Below the pieces are notes generated by a model. The model searched no databases. It saw only the letters and a list, made by a program, of their open reading frames with translations, and was not told the DNA's origin. A DNA stretch of 64,000 nucleotides from Diplonema papillatum (lineage: Eukaryota; Euglenozoa; Diplonemea; Diplonemida; Diplonemidae), in contig JAPJBO010000083.1 of the NCBI GenBank assembly GCA_030068145.1, positions 310,001 to 374,000 of the forward strand. The letters run 5' to 3'. Position numbers and translations under genes: made by a program. Shown in pieces: positions 1 through 10,102 of the stretch (position 1 is its first letter; every line of letters begins with the position of its first letter).

Positions 1-84
1 CTAAACTTGAAAGTAGGGAAACAGCTGGGCGGGTGCTAAACGAGGTGAACTGAACAATGCTGTTACCACCGGGGCCGAATAGGA

Positions 85-978
85 TTACTCTTTAAGATCT
101 TCGATCTTGTCGACGACTGAGTATCCCCAGACAAGGTGGAGGCGCGAAGCTGGGTTGCTGACAAGGAACAAGCGGTCAGCAAGAACGACGCATACCTGCG
201 AATCATGAACCCGCGTTGGTCTTCCTGTTGAGCCCACCTTTGCGGCAGGTCGATGTCAACATTAAACCCGTTGCAATGGACTCGGAAGTGTTTGCTTTCA
301 AGACCTTGCGAAGCTGCCATGTGGCCCTGTGTGCGAGCGTTGAGTGCGTGCGCATGTAGCGAGTGTGCGGTGATGACGGCACAGCGCTCGGTCACGTGTT
401 CAGTCAAGAGCAGCAAGTGAGCGGTGCACTTTCAGCGAACACATACGAACGTGTACAGTGAGTGTACAGTGAGTGTACAGTGAGTGTACAGTGAGTGTAC
501 AGTGAGTGTACAGTGAGTGTACAGTGAGTGTACAGTGAGTGTACAGTGAGTGTACAGTGAGTGTACAGTGAGTGTACAGTGAGTGTACAGTGAGTGTACA
601 GTGAGTGTACAGTGAGTGTACAGTGAGTGTACAGTGAGTGTACAGTGAGTGTACAGTGAGTGTACAGTGAGTGTACAGTGAGTGTACAGTGAGTGTACAG
701 TGAGTGTACAGTGAGTGTACAGGGCAAATGTGCTGCGCGTTCAGAAAACACAAGCACGCCCGGGCACGATTATTGCAGCAGCTCACCGGCGAAGCAACTT
801 TACGCAAAGGAACAAAAAGAAAGCCGGTGCGTATTCAAAAGAAAAAGACAGATACCCGTTCGATTGCCTCAGAAAGGTCCAGAGACAGAGGCTTCTGCTC
901 TTGCGCGTCCATCCACTGCACGTTGAACCCGGACGACACAAGACCCTGCAAGAACATGCCGTCCATCACCTTGTACAT
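85..978 (-). CDS. Three-exon small gene, WWE-domain-like protein
   Basis: Proposed exons, read on the minus strand: 978-856 (41 codons), 326-238, and 157-85 ending in TAA. The ATG lies directly after an AG (ATACAG/ATG), a plausible spliced-leader acceptor. Donors are CGG/GTATCT and AAAG/GTGGGC; acceptors are CACACAG and TTGTCAG. Phases agree (0 then 2), giving about 94 residues. The order VQWMD, then DLSEAIERGH, then VDIDLPQ and SNPASRLHLVW resembles a WWE domain (W, then an acidic helix, then a VD-Q-N-R pattern), a fold that binds ADP-ribose or supports ubiquitin ligases. Intron 1 (327-855) contains the 11-bp minisatellite; intron 2 is only 80 nt. The splice structure is inferred from frame and phase, and the WWE call is by eye. 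More 5' exons are possible. Confidence 0.5.
448..722. repeat. 11-bp minisatellite inside an intron
   Basis: About 24-25 nearly perfect head-to-tail copies of GTGTACAGTGA. The period is not a multiple of three and no phase contains a stop, so long spurious ORFs appear on both strands. The array sits inside intron 1 of the WWE-like gene. Confidence 0.97.
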
Positions 979-1798
979 CTGTATGGGTTGCGGTGGTGCT
1001 CTCCATGAAAAAGTCTTCACGACTTACGAAGTATTTCCAAAACCAAAACAGTTTGACCCCGAATCTTCGCAGGAAAAGCTCTGCTTCCATTGGCGTCCCG
1101 CCCCCGGACCCAATGAGTGATACTATCGGGCCACTGGCCATCCACTATGCAACGATTTTCAACTGCGGCTCTCGAACGTCCTAAACTTCCTGCAGTTTTG
1201 GCCTTTTTCATGAAGCAGCATAGCTGTACTGCATCAATGAATGACCTCAGGGGCTGGTGTGTAAATATCGGTGCACACGTTGCAAGTAAGACTGCGTGCA
1301 CGGGCGGTACGCCAGACCAAGCGTGGGGTCACTGCTTCAGCCTGACGGAGAGACTGGTGGTTTCTTCAGAAAGATGCAGCAACTTTGTTGATGCCGCAAA
1401 ATTAGCTGACCGTGGAGCAGTATGATACAAAGTGCCGTCCGATGATAGAGCCCGCAGCAGCAAAATGCATTTCGTGGTTCCGACGATCCCGAGAGGGGGG
1501 GACGTTGTTAATGGTGCTGGTTTTGAGGATTCGGGGAAGGCAATAAAATCCTTTTCGTACAAGCACCCGCTTTGTAGGAAATACTTGAATGACTCCCCAC
1601 TATCGCAACAATATATTCCAAGATCAAAGGAGGTAAATGTGTTGTAGCCCACACGACACGCGTAAGCGTTCAACAAAAAAGACAGGCGCTTCGTTTTGTT
1701 TGTGCGTGCCGGTTGATCGTTTTCCCACTTGTATTTACCCTGTGTATATTCAGGTAAGGAATTCTGATCAACCACCAAAACACGCTGTCTACGTCTTT
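979..1798. other. Intergenic stretch with a degraded repeat B piece
   Basis: No convincing gene was found. Positions about 1535-1660 contain a minus-strand, degraded right half of repeat B (the part with TTCCTACAAAGC and the cassette read as TTTACCTCCTTTGA on its own strand). The rest shows no clear coding signal. Confidence 0.4.
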
Positions 1799-4700
1799 TT
1801 AGCCTGCACAATACATTGAAGGGCAACCCGCAAGATTGTTAGTACTAAAAAGACCCACTTTGTAGTTGTATTGGTTCTCCCCCTCTAGCCTCCTTCGAAG
1901 TAAACGCCAGGCAGCCCCTCGAGTATTTTTGGCGGTGGTATCAGTCGGTTCGATAGTTTGCACGATCCCGAGAGTGGGGGGAGAAGGTGGTCGAGGGCAC
2001 ACGTAAGCGTCGAGCTTCCTCGTGGCGCGGAGGATCCACTTGATTTCGCTCGTCGTGGGCGGCCGGTTGTACGGGAAGAACCGCCTACGCTGCTCGGGCG
2101 GCAGTTTTTCGCGCAGGTTCCGCCACGCCGAGTCCCGCGACGTCAGCTCCACCCACGCGTCCCCGCGCCGCTGCACGTCCCTGAACTCGAACGGCGCACC
2201 CCGCGAAAGCACCTTCCGCCGCCCGCGCTCGTTGAGCTGGTACCCGTCGTAGTCGGTGGCGTCCAGCCGGCTCTCGTCCCGGTGGCCGTTGAGCGCCGAC
2301 GAAAACGCCGCCGCCGGCGTCGGTTGGTACATTTGGCTGCTTTCGAGCTCGTGCACGAGCCGGCCGACCTCTGGCGACAGCGACGAGAGCCGCGCGCAGA
2401 TGTCGTCGAAGACCGCGGCGGGGACCGAAGACACGCCGTCGCCGGCGGCGCGCTGCTTACGGAGCGCCAGGTCGAAGCAGAGGCGGGCGAGGGTGCTCTC
2501 TTGCGCCCGGTATCCGAGCTGCGTGGCGTGCCACGTCTCGGGCGGGAGGAAGAACGTCGGCGGCTTCGCGGGGTAACCCTGCGGCAGCAGGTCGTACGCG
2601 GCGGCGTCGGAGACGCACGTGACGAGCCGGTGCAGCGCGAACACAACAGCGTCCGAACAGCAGGCCGGGTTGCCGACAACCTGCGGCGTGAGGAACTGCA
2701 GGAGGTCCGTGAACAGCGTGGTATACGCCTCGTGCATCTCCGCAGCGTACGCCCTCCACATCGCAGCACCAGGGGACACTGCTTGGGGGGAGCCGCCGGG
2801 GTGGTGGTGCTGGTTGGGGGGGGGCTGGCATGAGGTGCCGGAGGCGAGGGCCGCGAGGAGCAGGTCCTTCGACTCCTTCCACAGGAAGCTCCCGACGAAC
2901 GGCGCGGCCGGCTCGCCGGCGGACTGCTGCTGCGGCGGCAGCAGCTGCGGGAAGAAGCGCCAGACGAGCGGGCGCGGGCTCAGCGCGAGCACCAAGCGCT
3001 GCGCGGACGGGACCCACAACCGCAGCGCCGGGGCAACCCACGCCGAAGGCGAAGCACCCGCGAGCCTTTGGTACAGCGACGGCTTCTTCCCGATCGCAGA
3101 CAGGCAGTCGAGCTCCCAGTTCGAGAGGAACGGCTGCCCGGCGAGCAGCTGGATCGCATCCGACACAACCTCCGCTGCACCGTAGGGGTCGGGACCCACA
3201 GGGATACTCCCTTGGCCCCACGCTTCCGCCACCGCAGCGTTGGCCTGGGCAGCGAGGTCTGGGCGATCTCGTAGGATGGCCAGCAGGGCTCGCAGGTCGT
3301 CGCCGTGGGGGCGGACCCAGCGGTACTCGAACACATCGGTCGCGCCGCGCGGCGGGAGCGAGCCGAGGAGGTCGACGGGCGCCGCGGATGCGAGGGCCGT
3401 CACCGCCGCTTGGAACGCCGCGAAGAACCGCCGGTTCGGGTGCATCGGGCCGACCGGCCGCTGGCACCGCTCGGGCGCGACGGACCACCACGCCACCGGG
3501 ACGTCGTTCAGGTCCTCTGTGTACGACGAGATCGGCGTCGGCACCTTCACCAGCCGGTCCCCGGCTACGTGCGTCAGGGACACTGCGGCCGGCCGGAAAG
3601 GCGACTGCAGCGCCGAAAGCATCGACAGGTACTCCAGCAGCGGCGCCTGGTGGTGCGCGAGGAAGGTAAACGCGCGGTTTCCTATGAGCATGGTCAGCAC
3701 CAAGTGGGTCATGAGAATGCACGAACCGCGCACGTCGCGGCAGGTGACCGGCGGGAGGACAGCCCGCAGCAGCCCGGGGGAGAGCCGCCCAGCCCCGGTG
3801 TTCGCGGTCGAGCAGGCGTGCACGTAGTCGTGGAATCGGACCGCGCGCACGATGGCGGTGAGAGGCTGGGCCGCGAGGCTCGTTCGGCAGCGGAGGTCTT
3901 CGATGGCTGCCTCGTGGTTGATCTTCCACACGATCGGGACCCCCTCCGTGCCTTTCGGCTTCACTTTTTCGGCCGCCGCCGACGGGTTGTCGACCGCATA
4001 CGCCAGGTCCAACACCGACTTCACCCACATCTCGCACGCAGTGGCCACGAACAGGGTGCCCGTCCACGACGGCAGCGACTCGCTCGACGCCGTCGTCTGG
4101 GGAAACCCGGCCGAGAACGACTTGAACGCCCGCCGGTAGGGCTCGGGGACCTGGCGGTAGAGGTAGGGGTAGTCGGGGTGCGGGACGTAGTGCGACAGGA
4201 AGGCGGCGAAGACTAGGGAGAACCCGGGGATGCGGTCGGCGGCGCCGAGGGTCCGGAACACGCGCTCGCACGCTGGCGGCGGGTCTGCGGACCCTACCCA
4301 CGAAGACCGCACGACGGAGGCGGCGGACGCGAAGCCTCGCTTGACACGGCCCGCCTGGCACTGGGCCCAGTCGATGACGTCGTCGGGCGCGATGAACGAC
4401 CGCGAAGTGTACGTTTCGCACTTCTTGGTCAGGCTGTACGTGAAGCGCAGGAAGAAGTAGGTAAGCGGCGTGATGCGGACCCTCGAGATGTCCGCATTCC
4501 GCGAAATGAACGGCGTCGTGGCCGTCACGGGACACCAGACGGGGTGGTGGAAAAACGGAGTGACCGTCGCCTGCCGCGAGTTCGCCGCGGAAGCCGCGAC
4601 GGCGGACGGAGGCGAAATGGCCCGCTTCCAGTGCTTGTACCAGTCCCGCTGGGTGCCCATGGGGAGGGTGGAGTATGGGTACGCGACATAGTACTGCGAG

Positions 4701-5116
4701 GTGGGGTCAGGGTCCATGCCTTGCCGGCACAGGGCCCAGTGCTCAAGAACGCGTTTGGGGTCAGAGAGGTGTTGGAGATACTGCATGAGGCGGCCCGTTG
4801 GCGCGAGTAAGATGAGGAGTTCTTTTGTGACCGCGATGCCTTCTGTGCCCGGTACATTGCTGGCTTCCAAGCTCGACCCGCCCGTGGCGAATTCGAGATC
4901 CGACACCTCCCAGCCCAGGAGCCGGTCGCACAGGGAGCGGAACCATGCGTAGCCGTCCCGCTTGAACACTTCTTGGAAGGAGCGGCCCTGCTCGCTGCAC
5001 TCTATCGGCCAGTCGAGCGACTCGAAGAACTCGTTGACCGCGCTCAGGTGCTTTGTGGGGTCGGAGCCTTGGTCCAGCAGCCCCTGCATGAGGCGTTCCA
5101 TCTCCTCCGGCGGCAT
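1799..5116 (-). CDS. SMPD4-like (neutral sphingomyelinase 3 family) protein with repeat-derived C-terminus
   Basis: Intronless, 1105 residues from the first ATG at 5116 (the frame opens slightly upstream with GTG). In the C-terminal third, DYDGYQLNERGRRKV followed by FEFRDVQRRGD and then SEIKWILRATRKLD parallels the SMPD4 segment with DG-L-T-LGR, LRRFE-x-YQGDPE and a following SYE-LVR helix. Upstream, ITPLTYFFLRFTYSL and an EMHEAYTTLF segment match its hydrophobic helices. SMPD4 is an ER and nuclear-envelope protein linked to sphingomyelin turnover. It normally ends in a membrane anchor; here no anchor is visible. The last 45 or so residues (from about 1936) are encoded by repeat B in sense orientation. 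Codon use is GC-rich like the neighbours. Family call moderate; coding status strong. Confidence 0.6.
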   Translation of the reverse strand: MPPEEMERLMQGLLDQGSDPTKHLSAVNEFFESLDWPIECSEQGRSFQEVFKRDGYAWFRSLCDRLLGWEVSDLEFATGGSSLEASNVPGTEGIAVTKELLILLAPTGRLMQYLQHLSDPKRVLEHWALCRQGMDPDPTSQYYVAYPYSTLPMGTQRDWYKHWKRAISPPSAVAASAANSRQATVTPFFHHPVWCPVTATTPFISRNADISRVRITPLTYFFLRFTYSLTKKCETYTSRSFIAPDDVIDWAQCQAGRVKRGFASAASVVRSSWVGSADPPPACERVFRTLGAADRIPGFSLVFAAFLSHYVPHPDYPYLYRQVPEPYRRAFKSFSAGFPQTTASSESLPSWTGTLFVATACEMWVKSVLDLAYAVDNPSAAAEKVKPKGTEGVPIVWKINHEAAIEDLRCRTSLAAQPLTAIVRAVRFHDYVHACSTANTGAGRLSPGLLRAVLPPVTCRDVRGSCILMTHLVLTMLIGNRAFTFLAHHQAPLLEYLSMLSALQSPFRPAAVSLTHVAGDRLVKVPTPISSYTEDLNDVPVAWWSVAPERCQRPVGPMHPNRRFFAAFQAAVTALASAAPVDLLGSLPPRGATDVFEYRWVRPHGDDLRALLAILRDRPDLAAQANAAVAEAWGQGSIPVGPDPYGAAEVVSDAIQLLAGQPFLSNWELDCLSAIGKKPSLYQRLAGASPSAWVAPALRLWVPSAQRLVLALSPRPLVWRFFPQLLPPQQQSAGEPAAPFVGSFLWKESKDLLLAALASGTSCQPPPNQHHHPGGSPQAVSPGAAMWRAYAAEMHEAYTTLFTDLLQFLTPQVVGNPACCSDAVVFALHRLVTCVSDAAAYDLLPQGYPAKPPTFFLPPETWHATQLGYRAQESTLARLCFDLALRKQRAAGDGVSSVPAAVFDDICARLSSLSPEVGRLVHELESSQMYQPTPAAAFSSALNGHRDESRLDATDYDGYQLNERGRRKVLSRGAPFEFRDVQRRGDAWVELTSRDSAWRNLREKLPPEQRRRFFPYNRPPTTSEIKWILRATRKLDAYVCPRPPSPPTLGIVQTIEPTDTTAKNTRGAAWRLLRRRLEGENQYNYKVGLFSTNNLAGCPSMYCAG
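1800..1936 (-). repeat. Repeat B, left half, encoding the SMPD4-like tail
   Basis: On the minus strand this begins AAATACTCGAGG and continues with the GGAGGCTAGAGGGGGAGAA block seen in copies near 39670, 40230, 51930, 56130 and 59645. The SMPD4-like frame reads straight through it to its stop. Confidence 0.85.
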
Positions 5117-5474
5117 TCTGCCCACTCACTGGCACCCCACCCTCCACTCCCGACGTGCGCTCGCACGCGTTTATCTCCTGCGGGCTTGTGTTGCTGTTCT
5201 CTTGCAGGGGGAGGAACGCAGAAGTGCTGAGAGTGCTCTTCACGCGGGAGACAGGGTTAACTACCTTGATGGTGTGATCCAAGCCAATTTCTGCCGGGTT
5301 CCTGCCGTTTCAGATATCATGTCGGAGCTTGCAAAACTGTGTAGCATAGTGGTTCTGGCTCACGCACCTGATGCTGAATGCGGGTGCATCTCACTTTTGG
5401 CGCCTTCGTCGTGCGGCCGCACGGCGTGCGCACGCGCACGGCATGCCGTGCGTGCGTGCGCATCACAGTCCTAT

Positions 5475-5545
5475 AGCAGGATCAAGTAGTGGTAGTGTTT
5501 TTAGGCGCGTGTCAAATAACTGTTATTATTCGACGCCCCCCTTTA
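5475..5545 (+). repeat. Repeat E copy
   Basis: The block around AGGATCAAGTAGTGGTAGTG and GTGTCAAATAACTG recurs inverted at about 25985-26080, inside intron 2 of the gene at 25826-27389. Confidence 0.8.
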
Positions 5546-5689
5546 CCAACTGAAAAAAAAAGTTCGAGGAAGTAATCCTGCAAGCTGAGGGCAGCGACAT
5601 CACGCGGAGTACCCTACTGGAATGCGGGGATTGAAAGACGTCGTTGGCACGGTCGTTTGCTCATCGCCGCACGAATTCCATCTGCACCG

Positions 5690-5775
5690 TGGTTCGGTCC
5701 CTGAAGCCACAGACACATAAGACGGTTCATCATCAGCGCGAAATCTGAGTGGCTGCAGACAGGACAGCGGTGTGA
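5690..5775 (+). repeat. Repeat H copy
   Basis: Shares the block with TTCGGTCC, ATAAG-CGG-CATCATCAGCGCG and CTGCAGACAGGAC-GCGGTGTGA with 55605-55695, about 50 kb away. Confidence 0.8.
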
Positions 5776-7870
5776 ATCTGGTCCAACCCGGTTCGCTTAT
5801 AACTGGACGTCATCCTGCGCGCGTCCAGCAAAAAGAAGGGAGTCAACAGGTTTGATACGTGATCCATGCGAACAGAGAGAGAAACAAAGAAGAAAGGTAG
5901 GTAAAAAAAGAGAAAAACGTGAATAAAAGCCATTTTGTGGTGGTATTCGAAGCAAGCGCGAAGTTTCCAGACGGATTATGTTAAGACACGGAAAGACTTT
6001 TGATGATGACGGGTTGTAAAGGGAAGGGGTGGGATGAGATGGGGCGGAGGGGGGAGGTGAGGAGAGAGGGAGTGCTGTGGGTGGGGGTGGGTGGGGTCTC
6101 GCTCACAAGCATTCGGCACTTTCCGACTGGTTGACGTTGAAGAGAGGGCACGACCGCTGTACACCCCCCTTCTCTCGGCAAGAGCGACGTTTGCCCTTGC
6201 CTTACAAAGCTGATGTTGCACTATGTCCAGCCGACAGAAACTACGATGTGTGTCTCATTCCGCCTTACGACACAATACTCATAGGCGCCACCCCGGTGCA
6301 GGAGGCTAGAGGGGCGAAACAATACAAAAATGGCTACCAAACGGGCCCTTTTTTTTCTGTTGTAAGCCAGGGCATTAGCTTGGTTTTCCAAATTTGGCCC
6401 GCTAACGGCTTTTTGCGTCCTCGCTCAGGAATGGGCTCAACACAGCGTGATGCGACGCATCTCCACGACACTGCTGGGCCCCTGAGTGCCTCGGATTGCA
6501 CATTGGCCACCTTTGCCAGGGGGCTGATGGTGGTGCAGTGCCATTTATTTTCTTCTTTTTTCCCCGCCGGCTTTTCCAAATTTGGACTGACAGTCCAAAT
6601 GTGGGCACAGAAGCTAATGCCCTGTGTAAGTGTTCATGTCGGGGTACAGCGCATTTTCTCTCCTTGTCTGCCACCGTGTTCAAGCTCTTTCAGGTGTCTA
6701 GGAATATCCAGAGAGAGAGAGAGAGACGAGTTAGAGTGCAGGGACCATCTCTCCGGGGAGTCTCCTCACTTCTCTTCGCACTGCTACGGCGGGTGTAAGT
6801 CGCTCCGGAGGCGCGCTGCAGGTTGCGGCTCTGCTACAGTGAGTGGCGGCACCGGAGTTGGTGCTGCAGCGGGCGCTCTGGCCGGCGGGTGAGCTCGTCT
6901 CGCGGGGGATCGCCGCCTTGTAGTGGGTGTCCATAGATGTAACCCCTGCAGCGGCGCACCACGAGGTACCCAATGAGCCAAGCCACGATTCAGGGAAACG
7001 CAGTATGCTGTGCGATACCGGAAGCGGGGCGTTTCCCCCTATACAAGCAGTGCGTGGTCTAAGGGGTGACCAGGCTACCACTCCGCCCCCTTCCTTCTGT
7101 TCGCTCACGCCCGCTCCCTCCTGCACGGTGCTTCTTTGCAAGAAAAAGAAGACGAAAAGAAAGAATTAGATAGGGTTCTCGCCCACATGCCATAAGCTCG
7201 CCCTTTCTGGGATGCCCGAATGGGTGCTGTGAGTCCGGGATGAGGACCTGGCGGGGGGCGGCAAAGTAGTACGGATTCACGGTTTGCTGACGTGTACGAG
7301 TGCAGGTACGCGTACACGCGGTGTCACGGAGTGCAATGGCAATACCACATGTAGATCAAACATGCACATTGTGCTCCCCGTAGCATCACGTGTAGGTATA
7401 CTTAGTGCCCATAGTACATGAGTGTCACAGAGTTTCCGAGGCGCATTCGGTGCCCGTCTGAGTCTGAAAGGGCTCAAAGCACGTTGGGGCGAGCTTACTG
7501 CAAAGATTCGCGTGGTTCGCGACGTGGCTGTGACGGGCGAGCACCCCATTTTCCTCTAGTTTTGCATGTTTGGCGGAAAAAAGAAAAGCGAATGGGAAGG
7601 GGGAGGGAGGGGGTGGTCAGCACTCCTTTTTCTTTTCCTGACGAGGGCAAGTACGGCTGATTCCTTCACGGGCGGATTCCCCACCTGTCCGGACGGTTTG
7701 CTTGAGTTCTGATGATGGTGTGGGTTCGTTCTCTTTCTTTTATTTTTTTTTTTTTTTTTTGGTTCAGTGTCGGGTTGTTGTTGTGGGGGTATCTTTTGCG
7801 GCGGATGGTTTTCGCTCCGTTGCGTTTTCTCTCTCTCCCGCACTTGTGGTCGATATTCCCTGGTTCTCAG

Positions 7871-8117
7871 AGAGGTCGCTGGTGGTGGGTCGGCTCCCCA
7901 TAACGAACGCAACTCCCTTGTATTCATCGTTGCGCTCACCATTGCGCCTTTGAGTAACCTACCCCGTGAAAGATGTAACTGTGTCATTGGCCCGACTTTT
8001 GAGGTGCTTGATGTCCCACTGTTCCTTGTGTGCTCTGGCCCGGGAGCGTTAGTTTCGATCCTAGACGGACGGGAAGCCCGTGGGACCGTGCCATTGCTGT
8101 GGGCCATCGAGCCGAAA
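7871..8117 (+). CDS. Candidate internal exon, unknown protein
   Basis: A strong pyrimidine tract and TTCTCAG acceptor precede 7871. From there one frame stays open for 82 codons with ordinary amino-acid composition (including NSLVFIVALTIAPLSNLP and CNCVIGPTFEVLDV) up to AAAG/GTGTTC, a plausible phase-1 donor. Further exon-like frames lie at about 7444-7554 upstream and 8150-8265 downstream, where two competing frames fit. It may belong with the frame at 9333-9653. No family recognised; splice joints unresolved. Confidence 0.33.
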
Positions 8118-9332
8118 GGTGTTCAAGTTTAAACTGCGCCGTGTCGGTTCCTCAGGCTTGTCAGTTACCGCCACGGCCGCCCACTGCACCAAAAAGCTGA
8201 TGACAGTAACACCGGCTCGAATGGCGTCTGGACGGTGTACCAACGTGGCTCGTATCGCACTGTCTTTGTTCCAGCCAGTGTCTCTCGGCCATGATCGCGG
8301 GTGGCCGTTGACTTGTGGTACTTTACGAGCTGGCGGCGGACTTGCTGCCAACCCGTTATTCTTCTTTTATCTCTAGCCTCTGGGATTGTATGACTCGGTT
8401 CTTGAAAGGGGCGACGTGGCGACAGTGTGCGCTCAGCCGGAACAAAACACACATGCAATACGCATCGGCGTTGCCAATGGATCCTCGCCAGTGCAAGAGT
8501 CTTCGGATGACCAATGAAGCCCCGGTGAAATCAGGGGGGGCGGCACGAACTACTCAAGAGTTCAAAAGGATCACCGGTCCGTTAGTGCACGTACGGTCGA
8601 TCCCTGGTTGTGTGTATCTGGCTACGCTTCTTTTGTTGCTTGAGGAACCAGCGATTCAACCATTTTTTCCTTGACTTTCATGGGTGGGGGGAGGGAGTGC
8701 TTTGGATTGTCAGGAAGCACTCTGCCTTCCAATCTTGGAGTAGGGGTTCCATCGAACCGGGTTGCCGAGGGTCACATCTGGTCGGGTCCTTTGGTGGTCG
8801 TTAGCATTATTTGCTGGGAGAGAAACAGGCACCGTGTAAGCGTGCGATAAACGGGTCTCGAGGTATCACGGCGGAGGTTTTGCGACACACGAACCCGGCT
8901 CGAATGGAGACGCTGCCCAGTTGGCATCGAACGTTGCGATCGCAATGTTTTAGCACCGGTAGTAGGGGGACACACTCGCTCAGATCTCGGTCATTTTGTT
9001 GAACCCCCGGACGCATTCTCCAACGCAGAACCAAAGATTCGCGACTGCAGCGTATCTCGTCGCGCAGCGATATCCCCTCTGCTGGAATTCAAGTGGTGGA
9101 TAGAACGATCTGACCCCCCCCTCCCGACCTTCGTGGTGCCTGTGCACACAGCTACGACACGTTGCGTCAAATCCAACAACGCCAGGGGGAAATGGAAAAT
9201 GGGCGGCACGCACAGTAGTAGCCCATGCCCAGAACAGCAGTCAGGTACAACCACCACGCACCTGACGTCCAATGTCGGGGCATCCGCACCGAGCTCTTCG
9301 GTTGTCGTGATCATGTCGACGCGGGTGGGAAT

Positions 9333-9653
9333 ATGCTTGCACAATATCCCAAAGGTCTCTTTGACGTGAAACGGGGGTTTGCTCTCGTACCGGCGGCGCA
9401 GCCCGAGAAGCTGGCGCTGAAGCTGGAGCTAAAAAAAGCGGATGCTACACTTTCTGTAACTCCAGCTCCTGAGGGTGGATTCCGCCGTGTCAACAAACCG
9501 ATTGAGCCGCGGGAGGGGTCCCGAGTATCTATTGTGGTATTCCCGAGGTTTGCGGCGCCTATCTGCTCAGGCGGACGGCCCACCGCACCGAGCACCACAA
9601 CCGAGGACAATTTCACTCCTACGACCGTGTCAAAGCAAGAAGAGAGGAAGTAG
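9333..9653 (+). CDS. Hypothetical protein or terminal exon
   Basis: Open for 106 residues from an ATG at 9333 to TAG, with coding-like composition: KLALKLELKKADATLSV, then FRRVNKPIEPREGSRVS and VVFPRF. A possible acceptor (GCGGCGCAG, about 9403) lies inside it, so the true 5' part may be spliced from upstream exons. The 3' flank is A-rich (KKKR-type translations) and is probably 3' UTR or intergenic. No family recognised. Confidence 0.38.
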   Translation: MLAQYPKGLFDVKRGFALVPAAQPEKLALKLELKKADATLSVTPAPEGGFRRVNKPIEPREGSRVSIVVFPRFAAPICSGGRPTAPSTTTEDNFTPTTVSKQEERK

Positions 9654-10102
9654 GAGGGGAGAAGGCCGCTGTGGCAGCGCACGCGGAAGAAAACGCAAAC
9701 AAAGACAAAAAAAAAAAGAGTGCCTCGAAAAAAAAGGCAAGGAGAGGGTTTCTGGTGAAGGCGAAACTACGTGCTCGAACCGCCAGAGAAAAAAAAAAGG
9801 AAAGGGGGGGTTGCCCAATTCCTCGTTTCTCCTCTCCCCCACGAACACGAAAAACCTTGTCCCTTCATTTCCCGTAAGGCGTTGAGCCTATCTGGGAAAA
9901 AGGCCCTGACTTGTTGGATCTCAAGGGAGCACAAAATTTTGTATGGTGAGATGTAGGGAAACTGAACAGGAATGCCATCCCTAGAGGATTTCCCGCAAAA
10001 AAATGCAGGTTTTTATCCTAAAGGAAAGAAGAGGAAAAAGGAACGAAAAGGGACAGAAGGACGAAAAAACTGCGTCTCGCGCCTTCGCTCGCTCTCTCCT
10101 CC

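Larger units (their letters stand above)
5126..7430. other. Intergenic, low-complexity stretch
   Basis: No supported gene. It contains repeat E (5475-5545), repeat H (5690-5775), a short repeat B block (6296-6330), purine- and pyrimidine-rich tracts including (GA)n near 6710-6725, and a 21-bp palindrome at 6580-6600 (10-bp arms around one A). A plus-strand open frame at 6077-6892 crosses the repeat B block and looks spurious. Confidence 0.5.

Noticed and set aside
400..807. Repetitive ORFs on both strands
   Set aside because: They read the 11-bp minisatellite inside an intron; no independent coding evidence.
6077..6892. 271-codon plus-strand ORF
   Set aside because: Crosses a repeat B block, a (GA)n tract and T-rich DNA; composition is not protein-like.
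7556..8107. 183-codon minus-strand ORF
   Set aside because: Most of it is a Lys-rich reading of poly-T/C DNA; the opposite strand at 7871-8117 has the better exon signals.
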